Positions 15,660-24,094 of a DNA stretch of 64,000 bases are shown piece by piece (the stretch's first letter is position 1; each line of letters opens with the position of its first letter). Below the pieces are notes generated by a model. It ran no database searches, was not told the DNA's origin, and was given only the letters and a program-made list of their open reading frames with translations. The translations under genes were made by a program, and so were the position numbers. Source of the DNA: Burkholderia sp. S171 (GTDB lineage: Bacteria; Pseudomonadota; Gammaproteobacteria; Burkholderiales; Burkholderiaceae); the NCBI RefSeq assembly GCF_009766085.1, contig NZ_LMUF01000052.1, positions 22,994-86,993 of the forward strand, given 5' to 3'.

Positions 15660-17108
15660 GTGATGGAACGCTATCCGTCTCGCTTGTTTCACCCGGATAC
15701 CGTGCGCGCGCTTTCCGGCGCAGCGGGCTTACTGTTGCGCAAAGCGGTAGCCCTATTCGCAGGGCTGCTCCTCTGCAGCGCCGCAGCCGCAAGCCCGGTT
15801 GTCGTGGTCATTCCGCTTAACGGCGCTGTTGGTCCGGCTAGCGCCGACTTCGTCGTTCGCGCGCTTGCCCGTGCGGCTGAAGAACGTGCTCAATTGGCCG
15901 TGCTCGAGATCGATACCCCCGGCGGACTCGACCAGTCGATGCGCTCAATCATCAAGGCCCTCCTCGCTTCGCCCGTTCCCGTTGCTGCGTTCATTGCGCC
16001 GGGCGGCGCGCGGGCGGCCAGCGCGGGCACGTACATCGTCTATGCGAGCCACATAGCCGCCATGGCGCCGGGCACCAACCTCGGCGCCGCCACGCCGATT
16101 CGTATCGGCGCTGGCGGGTCCGCGGAGCCTGAGCCGGGACAGGCAAAGACAGACGCGGGTGCATCGGCATCCTCCGGTATGAACTCAGCATCTACCGAGA
16201 CCACCAAGCAAGTCCAGGACGCAGCGGCCTATATACGTGGCCTCGCGCAACTGCGCGGCCGCAATGTGCAATGGGCCGAACGCGCGGTACGCGAAGCGGT
16301 CAGCCTGTCAGCAAGCGAAGCACTCGCGCAGAACGTGATCGACCTGAACGCGTCTGACGTACCCGACCTGCTCGCGAAGCTTGACGGCCGGCATGTGCAC
16401 ACGATCACAGGCGATCATGTCCTCGCGACATCCGGCGCGGTTGTCATGACGATCCAGCCCGACTGGCGCAGCCGCTTTCTCGCGACCATTACCGACCCAA
16501 GCGTAGCGCTCATTCTCATTACGATCGGCATGTACGGCCTCTTCTTCGAGTTCGCGAATCCTGGCCTTGCGTTGCCCGGTGTTGCAGGCGCAATCAGCCT
16601 GATGCTGGGTCTGTTCGCATTGCAATTACTGCCCGTCGACTTTGCCGGACTCGGCCTGATCCTGCTCGGCATAGCCTTTCTCGTTGCGGAGATTTTCCTG
16701 CCCACGTTCGGCACGCTCGGCTTCGGTGGCATTGTCGCGTTTGCAATGGGCGCGCTCATGCTGTTCCGTACCGATACCCCCGGCTATGGCATTCCCGTGG
16801 CACTCGTGGTCGGCCTGACCATTGCCACTGCGCTGTTCGTGTTCGTTGTGTCGAGCGTCGCGTTGCGGGCTCGCCGACGGCCGGTGGTAAGCGGCGCGGA
16901 AGCGATGCTCGGCATCATCGGCGAGATGCTGGAAGACGTGGCGCCAAGCGACAGCGGCTGGGCTCGCGTACACGGCGAACGATGGCGTGTGTCTTGCCAC
17001 GAAGCGCCTGCACTGCTCGCACGCGGGGAGCGAGTGCGGGTTCTCGGGCGTCATGGCCTGATGCTTAGCGTGACGCGACTGGACGAAGTAAAACAAGGGG
17101 AAAAATGA
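15660..17108 (+). CDS. NfeD family membrane-bound serine protease (ClpP class)
   Basis: 482 residues. N-terminal signal/anchor at ~27-44. A ClpP-like protease domain (~45-260) has IDTPGGLDQSM and ARAASAGTYIVYAS with candidate nucleophile Ser121, and TTKQVQDAAAYIR with Lys183 as base, the Ser-Lys dyad arrangement of archaeal 1510-N. Four to five membrane helices (~265-410) come next, then a C-terminal OB-fold NfeD domain (~425-480, EAMLGIIGEMLEDVAPSDSGWARVHGERW). It overlaps the slipin gene by 4 bp. NfeD and slipin are a classic linked pair thought to act in membrane quality control. Confidence 0.92.
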   Translation: MMERYPSRLFHPDTVRALSGAAGLLLRKAVALFAGLLLCSAAAASPVVVVIPLNGAVGPASADFVVRALARAAEERAQLAVLEIDTPGGLDQSMRSIIKALLASPVPVAAFIAPGGARAASAGTYIVYASHIAAMAPGTNLGAATPIRIGAGGSAEPEPGQAKTDAGASASSGMNSASTETTKQVQDAAAYIRGLAQLRGRNVQWAERAVREAVSLSASEALAQNVIDLNASDVPDLLAKLDGRHVHTITGDHVLATSGAVVMTIQPDWRSRFLATITDPSVALILITIGMYGLFFEFANPGLALPGVAGAISLMLGLFALQLLPVDFAGLGLILLGIAFLVAEIFLPTFGTLGFGGIVAFAMGALMLFRTDTPGYGIPVALVVGLTIATALFVFVVSSVALRARRRPVVSGAEAMLGIIGEMLEDVAPSDSGWARVHGERWRVSCHEAPALLARGERVRVLGRHGLMLSVTRLDEVKQGEK

Positions 17109-17881
17109 TGGTCGGATTCACGTTTGGCTTCAGCGGCGTCTTGCTGGCGCTGGTCATCCTTATCGTGTTCTCGTCAATCCGCATTTTTCGCGAATACGAG
17201 CGCGGTGTCGTCTTCATGCTCGGCCGCTTCTGGAAGGTCAAGGGCCCGGGCCTTGTCCTCATCATTCCGGCGGTGCAGCAAGTCGTGAGAATGGATCTGC
17301 GCACCGTCGTCTTCGACGTGCCGCCGCAAGACGTGATCACCCGCGACAACGTGTCGGTGAAGGTGAACGCGGTGGTCTACTTTCGTGTGGTCGATCCGGA
17401 GAAGGCTGTGATCCAGGTCGCCCGTTTCTTCGATGCAACCAGCCAGTTGTCGCAGACGACCTTGCGCGCGATCCTCGGCAAGCATGAACTCGACGAGCTG
17501 CTGGCAGAGCGCGAGCGCCTCAACATGGACATTCAAAAGGTGCTTGATGCGCAGACCGATGCATGGGGCATCAAGGTGTCGAATGTCGAGATCAAGGACG
17601 TCGACTTGAACGAGACCATGGTGCGCGCCATTGCCCGGCAAGCTGAAGCCGAGCGCGAGCGGCGCGCGAAGATCATCCATGCGGAGGGCGAACTGCAGGC
17701 ATCGGAAAAACTGCTGCAGGCCGCGCAAATGCTCGCAAAAGCGCCGCAAGCCATGCAGCTGCGCTATCTGCAAACACTGACCACCATAGCCGGCGATAAA
17801 AATTCGACCATTGTTTTCCCGATGCCGATCGATCTGATCAGTTCACTTCTTGAACGGCTCAAGGGGCCGACGCAAAGCTGA
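17105..17881 (+). CDS. slipin / stomatin-like SPFH protein
   Basis: 258 residues; the start overlaps the nfeD stop by 4 bp (ATGA), implying translational coupling. One N-terminal membrane helix (~6-24) is followed by the SPFH/band-7 domain: REYERGVVFMLGRFWKVKGPGLVLIIPAVQQVVRMDLRT and VITRDNVSVKVNAVVYFRVVDPEKAV. A Glu/Arg/Ala-rich coiled-coil segment (IARQAEAERERRAKIIHAEGELQASEKL) and a C-terminal oligomerisation region complete it. Such proteins form large ring assemblies in the membrane and are substrates or partners of NfeD proteases. Confidence 0.94.
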   Translation: MMVGFTFGFSGVLLALVILIVFSSIRIFREYERGVVFMLGRFWKVKGPGLVLIIPAVQQVVRMDLRTVVFDVPPQDVITRDNVSVKVNAVVYFRVVDPEKAVIQVARFFDATSQLSQTTLRAILGKHELDELLAERERLNMDIQKVLDAQTDAWGIKVSNVEIKDVDLNETMVRAIARQAEAERERRAKIIHAEGELQASEKLLQAAQMLAKAPQAMQLRYLQTLTTIAGDKNSTIVFPMPIDLISSLLERLKGPTQS

Positions 17882-18079
17882 TCGTGATCAACAGGGACAC
17901 GCGAGAGGCCTTATGGGAATCATGCGCAAACGACATTAATGAAAAAAATAAATGAATTTGACGCCTGATTCCTCAAGCGGTAGATTCGGGTTCACGCTAA
18001 TTGAAGTTTTTTGATTACGCTTAACCGATGGGCGCAAGGATGCTCACTCGATCCCCTTTCATACTGCTAACATTTTTCG

Positions 18080-19414
18080 ATGCTCGCTCAACCACCTCGT
18101 CCCGGAACTCCCGGCAACCCACTGATCAGATTCGCGGTGGTCACCGTGCTTACCGGGATCGGCGCCGGCTTGGGTGGCATGGCATTAGCGCTCCTCCTGC
18201 ATTTTATTCAGCACGTCGCTTACGGATACAGCATCACGCATCTGGTGGGGCACGAGAGTTTTTATGAGGGTGTAGAAGCTGCATCGGCTGGCCGGCGGGT
18301 CGCCGTGCTCGTGCTCTGCGGCCTCATTGCAGGCTGCGGCTGGTTCGTCATCTATCGCTATGGGCGGCCGCTGGTCAGCATAAAGAAGGCCGTTGCATCC
18401 GACGACCCGCGCATGCCGCCCGTCACGACGACCGCGCATGCGCTGCTGCAGATCATCACCGTTGCGCTGGGGTCGCCGCTCGGTCGCGAGGTTGCACCCC
18501 GCGAGATAGGCTCCTTGCTAGCGGGGTGGCTGTCGCACTACGCCGGCCTCACCGTCGAGCAAACCCGTTTGATGGTGGCTTGCGGAGCAGGCGCCGGGCT
18601 CGCCGCGGTGTACAACGTTCCGTTTGGCGGAGCGATCTTTGTTCTCGAAGTATTGCTCCGATCGTTCGAGCTGCGTGTCGTGATTCCTGCGCTGGTCACC
18701 TCGGTCATCGCGGCCGTGGTCGCTTGGCTCGGCCTCGGCGACGAATCGCAATACGTCGTGCCGCACTTCGGCTTGAGCGCGAACCTGGTGACATGGTCCA
18801 TTGTCACTGGTCCCCTATTTGGCGTCGCCGCGTTCGCGTTCGTCCAATTGACAACGAAAGCCCGCGCGGCCGCGCCGAAGGGATGGACGTTGCCGCTTTT
18901 CTCGCTCGTCAACTTCCTGATCATCGGCTTGCTTGCGGTGTCGTTCCCGCAGATCCTCGGCAACGGCAAGACGCCTGCGCAACTGGGCTTCAGCAGTGAG
19001 CTGACCATCGGCCTTGCAGCAACGCTGCTGGTCATCAAGGTAGCCATAACCGCCGGCAGCCTGCGCGCGGGTGCCCAAGGCGGCCTGCTCACTCCGGGCA
19101 TGTCTAACGGCGCGCTGTTGGCTATCGTGCTCGGCGGGGTCTGGACGTTGATGTGGCCGGGTACGCCCATGGGCGCGTTCGCGATTGTCGGCGCTACGGC
19201 CTTTCTCGCTTCATCGATGAAAATGCCGATAACAGCGCTCGTTCTCATGGTCGAGTTCACGCGTGTGGATCACGATTTCATCGTGCCCATGTTGTGCGCG
19301 GTGGCTGGATCGATCGCGACCAATCGCTTGCTTGAACTCAGGATGCAAGCGCAGCAGGCGCGGTTTTCAAACGCAAGTTCTGAGCTCAAAGGCGCGGCCG
19401 TATCGCGAGGCTGA
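18080..19414 (+). CDS. ClC-family chloride channel/antiporter
   Basis: 444 residues with about ten membrane helices. ClC signs: LGSPLGREVAPREIGS (equivalent of the GREGP gating-glutamate motif, Glu kept but GP changed to VA), AGAGLAAVYNVPFGGAIFVLEVLL, and GAQGGLLTPGMSNGALL near the second ion-pathway loop. The first selectivity motif GSGIP is not recognisable at its expected place (RYGRPLVSIKK instead), so ion selectivity may differ from canonical chloride/proton exchangers. No CBS domains. Monocistronic. Confidence 0.88.
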   Translation: MLAQPPRPGTPGNPLIRFAVVTVLTGIGAGLGGMALALLLHFIQHVAYGYSITHLVGHESFYEGVEAASAGRRVAVLVLCGLIAGCGWFVIYRYGRPLVSIKKAVASDDPRMPPVTTTAHALLQIITVALGSPLGREVAPREIGSLLAGWLSHYAGLTVEQTRLMVACGAGAGLAAVYNVPFGGAIFVLEVLLRSFELRVVIPALVTSVIAAVVAWLGLGDESQYVVPHFGLSANLVTWSIVTGPLFGVAAFAFVQLTTKARAAAPKGWTLPLFSLVNFLIIGLLAVSFPQILGNGKTPAQLGFSSELTIGLAATLLVIKVAITAGSLRAGAQGGLLTPGMSNGALLAIVLGGVWTLMWPGTPMGAFAIVGATAFLASSMKMPITALVLMVEFTRVDHDFIVPMLCAVAGSIATNRLLELRMQAQQARFSNASSELKGAAVSRG

Positions 19415-19540
19415 AGCGGTTCACGCTTGGCAGGCTGGTGCCTCAAGCAACTCCGCTAGATGCGTCGCTTCGCGGCGTGTGCCGAAGCGGATCTGCTCAC
19501 GGCAACTGAAGCCATTGATCCGCTAATCGCCCGGTCTGCC

Positions 19541-19580
19541 ATGGTCCGCCGTGGTCCGCCGTGGTCCGCCGTGGTCCGCG
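19541..19580. repeat. four tandem copies of a 10-bp unit
   Basis: A near-perfect TGGTCCGCCG-type unit repeats four times at 10-bp period (19541-19580), differing only at the first and last copy. It lies in the 400-bp space between the ClC gene and the AAHS transporter, 100 bp before the 29-codon ORF. Confidence 0.9.
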
Positions 19581-19678
19581 AAGCACGCGATGTTATTTAA
19601 AATTGTTCCCGATTAATACCAATCGTTAAGCACGTTTCCGGGCAAGGCGCCTGGAACAAGTTAGTAAGGAACAGATAT

Positions 19679-19768
19679 ATGGGGAAACACCTGTTTCAAA
19701 CGAAAACGCCTATGCTTGGGTCACGTCCTCGCCGGGTCCCCCTCGTCCCGGCGGACGGCGCTCCGTAA
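19679..19768 (+). CDS. 29-residue small ORF directly before a terminator
   Basis: ATG at 19679, with AAGGA eight bases upstream, then 29 sense codons and TAA at 19766-19768. The peptide starts MGKHLFQTKTPML and is basic and Pro-rich at the end (GSRPRRVPLVPADGAP). Six bases after the stop a rho-independent terminator begins. Ribosome site, frame and terminator together suggest a real short mRNA or a dual-function small RNA. No homologue recognised. Confidence 0.5.
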   Translation: MGKHLFQTKTPMLGSRPRRVPLVPADGAP

Positions 19769-19773
19769 GCTTT

Positions 19774-19807
19774 AACCCGCGCCTTCGAGAGGGGCGCGGG
19801 TTTTTTT
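19774..19807 (+). terminator. rho-independent terminator
   Basis: CCCGCGCC at 19776-19783 pairs with GGCGCGGG at 19793-19800 (flanking A residues at 19774-19775 can pair with the T-run), loop of nine bases, followed by seven T residues at 19801-19807. It is oriented for plus-strand transcription and fits the 29-codon ORF. Confidence 0.9.
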
Positions 19808-19825
19808 CATATGCCGTGCGCGCGA

Positions 19826-21187
19826 CTAGTGCGAAACCGTTCCTATGTCACGCGCCTTGACGTTTGCGGATCGCGGTTGGACAGCTTGTTTGATCAGTAA
19901 TGCGATGCATGCCACCACACCCGGTACCGCCACCACGGCAAAGATGCCATCGAAGGTGAAGTGCTGCCGGGTCAGCTCGGCCACCAGGAACGAGCCCGCA
20001 ATGCCACCGAACCGGCCGATACCGAGCATCCATGCAACGCCGGTTCCGCGCCCTTGAGTGGGATAAAACGCGGCCGCTAGCGCGGGCATGGACGACTGTG
20101 CCGTGTTCATCAACACGCCCGCGGCGAACACCACGACGATCAGCAAGCTGATATTTCCGGCGGAGTGGCCGATGCAATACACGCTGACGGCGGTTAACGC
20201 ATAGCATGCGGCGATAATCCGGTTCGGATTGAACCGGTCCATCAAGACTCCGCACAGTACAGCGCCAACGCCGCCAAGCGGGAACAGCGCGGAGATCAAC
20301 GTAGCGCGGTGCGCGCTCAGACCCGCCTCTTTTAGCAGGATCGGCATCCAGTTGATCGATGCATAAAAGATGACGAGCCCCATGAAATAGGTCAGCCAAA
20401 GCATCACCGAGCCAACGATGTACTCCCGCGACAGCACCAACCGGATGCCGCGTTTTCCAGGCACAGCCTGAGCCTGTTCCGTCATCACGAACGAAGCGGC
20501 GTCGGCGGCGCTGCGACCAATGCGGCTAAGCGTTGCGCGAATCTTGTCGACGGGATGCGCATGCGCAACCCGGTAACGCACCGACTCAGGAAGCGCGATG
20601 AGCAGCAAGACCGCCAGCAACAGCGGAGTCGCGCCGCCTAGAAGCAGAACGCTGCGCCATCCGAAAGCGGGAATCATCCACGCCGCGAGAAAACCGCCGA
20701 ACGCGGCTCCTAGCGGGAAACCGCAGAACATCAGATTGATCAGGGTGGCACGTCGGCGATCCGGACAGAACTCGCTCATGATCGTCACCGCATTTGGCAT
20801 GGCCGCGCCCAGTCCGAGTCCCGTGATAAAGCGCAGTATGGTCAAGTGCGTCAGGTCGCCGGAGAAAGCGGAAGCCAGGCAGGCGACACCGAAGATCACG
20901 ACCGATGCAATCAGGAGCACGCGCCGTCCCAGGCGATCGGAAAGCGGACCGGCGAGCAGCGCACCGAACGCCAGCCCGAACAACGCGGCGCTCAGCACCG
21001 GAGCAAGCGCAGGCCTGCTGATATTCCACTCAGTGATCAGGGACGGGGCGATGAACCCTATAGCGGCTGTGTCGAATCCGTCCAGCAGGACGATGACAAA
21101 GCACATTGCAAAAATCAGCCATTGAAACCCGCCGAACGGGTGCTCATTAATGAAGGTCTGAACGTCGACCGACGGACTCCTGCTCAT
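19826..21187 (-). CDS. aromatic acid:H+ symporter (AAHS) family MFS transporter
   Basis: 453 residues; ATG at 21187 with AAGGAAG upstream. Twelve membrane helices. AAHS signature VLLDGFDTAAIGFIAPSL in helix 1 with the essential Asp residues, GPLSDRLGRRVLL in loop 2-3, GLGLGAAMPNAVTIMSEFCPDRRRATLI in helix 4 and ALPESVRY after helix 6. PcaK/BenK/MhpT-type proteins import benzoate, protocatechuate or hydroxyphenylpropionate with protons. No catabolic gene is adjacent, so the substrate is open; the ring-cleavage-like operon at the left edge is 18 kb away. Confidence 0.9.
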   Translation of the reverse strand: MSRSPSVDVQTFINEHPFGGFQWLIFAMCFVIVLLDGFDTAAIGFIAPSLITEWNISRPALAPVLSAALFGLAFGALLAGPLSDRLGRRVLLIASVVIFGVACLASAFSGDLTHLTILRFITGLGLGAAMPNAVTIMSEFCPDRRRATLINLMFCGFPLGAAFGGFLAAWMIPAFGWRSVLLLGGATPLLLAVLLLIALPESVRYRVAHAHPVDKIRATLSRIGRSAADAASFVMTEQAQAVPGKRGIRLVLSREYIVGSVMLWLTYFMGLVIFYASINWMPILLKEAGLSAHRATLISALFPLGGVGAVLCGVLMDRFNPNRIIAACYALTAVSVYCIGHSAGNISLLIVVVFAAGVLMNTAQSSMPALAAAFYPTQGRGTGVAWMLGIGRFGGIAGSFLVAELTRQHFTFDGIFAVVAVPGVVACIALLIKQAVQPRSANVKARDIGTVSH

Positions 21188-21656
21188 GTCTCTTCCTTAT
21201 GTTTTTGTTACGTCGTCACCGGGCGTGCTGAACGACACGAGATTGATGACTGCGTGATCGCTAAGTGCACAAAAGAGCTTAGGCTGATGAAAATTCGGTA
21301 AGCGACAAAACCGTCAGGCATGCGCTGACTTGTCCCTTGTCTTTTATCCCCTTCCTCAGTTTATACACACGGCGCTTCTGCGGCGGCGATACTAGTGGGG
21401 AGATACCGGCGTCGACTATGCGGGGCAACCCCTAGCTGCAGGCGCGCGTCTCCGGCGCTTAGCATTTGATCCGCTTCGCATAACGCTTCTCTAGCACTAT
21501 CCAGGATTTGCATAGTGAATATCGCCAAGAGCGGGGTAGGTTTGCTAAAGAGCGTGCAGTTGTTTGCAACCGCTAACGACGCTTGATCACAAGCTAAAGT
21601 GGCGAGCGTCAGCCCGCCACTCCGGTGACTCAATCAACACCGCTTCAAAGCAAGCA
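21188..21656. other. intergenic stretch
   Basis: About 470 bp. A 90-codon minus-strand frame (21361-21633), or its 51-codon 3' part, lacks a ribosome site. Nothing else supported. Confidence 0.4.
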
Positions 21657-22817
21657 TCACGCGTGCAACACCAGCTTTTGTACGCGCCAGTTCAGGAGCT
21701 CGGCGACGAACAGCACATTCTCCGACGGACAAGCCATCTGGTGGATCCATCCGAACTGCTTCAGTTGCTTGCCTGATTCACCGAGTACACCCAGCACCTC
21801 GCCCTCGAGCGACAGCTTATAGATGCGCCCGGGGAAGGCGTCAGAGCTGTACAACACCGGGTTCGGCCCCGGCGAGATGCAGATGGCCCACGGCGAGCCG
21901 GGTGCAAACGTACCAGCGGCTATGGCTGCCTCATCCGGCGCATAACCAATCGCCGGCCTCGCACCGGGAGGCACGGGCACGTCGATAGTGAACTGGCGCT
22001 GGAAATTGCCTTCGCCATCGAACACCTGGATGCGCCGATTGCTTCGGTCGGCTACATAGACACTTCCGTTGGCATCAAGGGCAATGCTATGCGGCGTGTG
22101 GAACTGACCGGGACCCGTACCGCGCTCGCCCCAAGACTTAATCCAGTTACCGTCCTTGTCGACCTTGGCCACGCGCGAGTTGATATACCCGTCGCTGATA
22201 TAGCTGTTGCCGGCAGCGTCCCAGGCCACGTCGGTCACCTGACGGAAGCGGCCCGGCTCGGCGGGAAGCGGTGGATTTGGATGCTTGAGCGGACCGGTCT
22301 CCTCATCGGCCGCCTCCTGCTTGCGGCCGAAGACCATCGCTACACGGCCGTCGGGCGCGAACTTGATCACCATGTCCGAGCCCTTGTCCGTTACCCAGAC
22401 GTTGTCCTCGCGATCCACCTTGACCATATGCGCGAAAGACCAGGCATAGAGGTTGCGGCCGATCTCGCGGACGAACCGGCCGTCGGGTGCGAACTCAAGC
22501 AACTGAGCTGCTGCGGCGCCGTAGGCCGGGCCGTTCGTATTGCCTCGCGACAGCACGAAGATATGGCCTTTGGAGTTCAGCGCGACGCCCGAGCATTCGC
22601 CGAAATAGGTATCGCGCGGCAAGTGCAGTGGATTAGGGATCGAGTCGTAGGCGATGGTCCGGGTCGTACCGGTGTCGGTGTCGGCGTAGGCGGAATGCGG
22701 CAGCAAGGCGAGTGCCGCGGCGCCCTCGGCCGCGAGGGCGAGGAAACGGCGGCGGGTAAGCGCGCGGGCAGATGGATCGCCGCAGCATGGGCAGGATAGT
22801 GGATGTGCCTGGATCAT
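21657..22817 (-). CDS. Tat-exported NHL-repeat (six-bladed propeller) protein
   Basis: 386 residues from the ATG at 22817, nine bases after AAGGAGC; a start at 22862 is less likely. The N-terminus has two CxxC-like cysteines (CPCCGD) and a twin-arginine signal LTRRRFLALAAEGAAALALL. The mature part carries several NHL blades: VALNSKGHIFVLSRG, MVKVDREDNVWVTDKGSDMVIKFAPDG, VAWDAAGNSYISDGYINSRVAKVDKDG, GPGQFHTPHSIALDANGSVYVADRSNRRIQVFDGEG. The arrangement resembles peptidylamidoglycolate-lyase-like propellers, but bacterial members have no proven reaction. Periplasmic. Confidence 0.85.
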   Translation of the reverse strand: MIQAHPLSCPCCGDPSARALTRRRFLALAAEGAAALALLPHSAYADTDTGTTRTIAYDSIPNPLHLPRDTYFGECSGVALNSKGHIFVLSRGNTNGPAYGAAAAQLLEFAPDGRFVREIGRNLYAWSFAHMVKVDREDNVWVTDKGSDMVIKFAPDGRVAMVFGRKQEAADEETGPLKHPNPPLPAEPGRFRQVTDVAWDAAGNSYISDGYINSRVAKVDKDGNWIKSWGERGTGPGQFHTPHSIALDANGSVYVADRSNRRIQVFDGEGNFQRQFTIDVPVPPGARPAIGYAPDEAAIAAGTFAPGSPWAICISPGPNPVLYSSDAFPGRIYKLSLEGEVLGVLGESGKQLKQFGWIHQMACPSENVLFVAELLNWRVQKLVLHA

Positions 22818-23289
22818 TGAATCTCGCTCCTTGTTGTTCTTGACGATGGCGCTTACCGCCATGTTTATTGAACGGGACCGAAGGCGAGGTCATGCATATT
22901 AAGGACCTTTCCTGTCGTCCCCTACGCTGCCGCATAGTCTTCTCGTCATCTGAGCACGCCAGCGTGGATTTCACTATAGTGCACATCATGAAGGGGAGAT
23001 GCAGAGTTCGCGTCCGCTTGACGCCGTAACTCCAAACCCGTGCCCTGATGCAGCTTCGTTTGCTTTAAGCCGCTGTAGCTGCCTGCGCATCCTTGATCTA
23101 AAAGCCTCACGTCGAGGCGTGCGTCCGGGTGAACACCGAAATAGTTAAAGCAGGCGATGTCGATTTCTCAAGGCGTCGTTCGTCATGCATTGAGGGCCAC
23201 GATCCGGAATGCGCCTAGTGACGCACCGCATTGTGCCCCCATTTCTGCTCGTTCCCGTTCACTCCCCCTCAATCGCGAGGAGAGCACTC
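22818..23289. other. divergent intergenic stretch
   Basis: About 470 bp between divergent genes. No supported gene; two overlapping plus-strand frames that reach into the DUF899 gene are discounted because its GAGGAG ribosome site points to 23290. Confidence 0.4.
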
Positions 23290-24018
23290 ATGACTTCAGC
23301 AAATGGATCTGCACAGACGTTACAGCCGGCCGCGGCGCTGGCTCAGTCCACCCGTCGCTTCCCGGGCGAAAGTGCGCAATACCGCACCGCACGCAACGCG
23401 ATGCTGGCAGAGGAGATCGAGTTGCGCCGCCACATTGAGCGTGTCGCCGCTCAGCGCCGAGCGCTTCCGCCCGGCGGCGAGGTACCGCAGGATTACCGCT
23501 TTGACGGCGAGCATGGACCGGCCACGCTCTCGCAAATCTTCGGCGATCATGACACCCTGATTACCTACAACTGGATGTTCGGTCCCACGCGCGAACGGCC
23601 TTGCCCAATGTGCACGTCATTGCTTAGTGCCTTTGACGGAGCGATGCCCGACCTCTTGCAACGCGTGGCCTTTGCAGTGATCGCCCGAGGGCCGATCGAG
23701 CGGCTGGTGGCGTTCAAGAAGGAGCGTGGCTGGCGCCACCTGCGCTTGTATTCGTCGGGCGGCAACAGCTTCAATCGCGACTACGCCAACGAAGATCCGG
23801 ATGCCGGCGACAACCCTGCGTTCAACGTTTTCACGCGCTCAGGCAGTACTTTGCGCCACGCCTGGGGTGACGAGATGGGACCCCAAACGTCCGACCCCGG
23901 TCAGGACCCGCGTGGTGCACCCGACCCCATGCCGCTGTGGACCCTGCTCGACCTGACACCCGGCGGCCGCGGGTCGGACTGGTATCCGAAACTGGAATAC
24001 GCCGCTGTTCCAACCTGA
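23290..24018 (+). CDS. DUF899 thioredoxin-like protein
   Basis: 242 residues from the ATG at 23290, preceded by GAGGAG; in-frame upstream ATGs lack one. Family signs: YRTARNAMLAEEIELRRHIERVAAQRRALPPGGEVPQDY, LITYNWMFGP, the RPCPMCTSLLSAFDGAM motif with a C-x-x-C, FAVIARGP, and a C-terminal GRGSDWYPKLEY. DUF899 proteins have a thioredoxin fold and are suspected oxidoreductases. Cytoplasmic and probably cotranscribed with nothing else (76 bp to the next gene, which has its own function). Confidence 0.88.
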   Translation: MTSANGSAQTLQPAAALAQSTRRFPGESAQYRTARNAMLAEEIELRRHIERVAAQRRALPPGGEVPQDYRFDGEHGPATLSQIFGDHDTLITYNWMFGPTRERPCPMCTSLLSAFDGAMPDLLQRVAFAVIARGPIERLVAFKKERGWRHLRLYSSGGNSFNRDYANEDPDAGDNPAFNVFTRSGSTLRHAWGDEMGPQTSDPGQDPRGAPDPMPLWTLLDLTPGGRGSDWYPKLEYAAVPT

Positions 24019-24094
24019 CTCGCGCACGTGATTCGTGCACGTGACCCGGCATGACTTCGAGTACCATGCCGCCACTCTTTCCTACCGATAAATA

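Noticed and set aside
22089..22799. 236-codon plus-strand ORF opposite the NHL protein
   Set aside because: Antisense composition; the Tat signal, ribosome site and propeller blades define the minus-strand gene.
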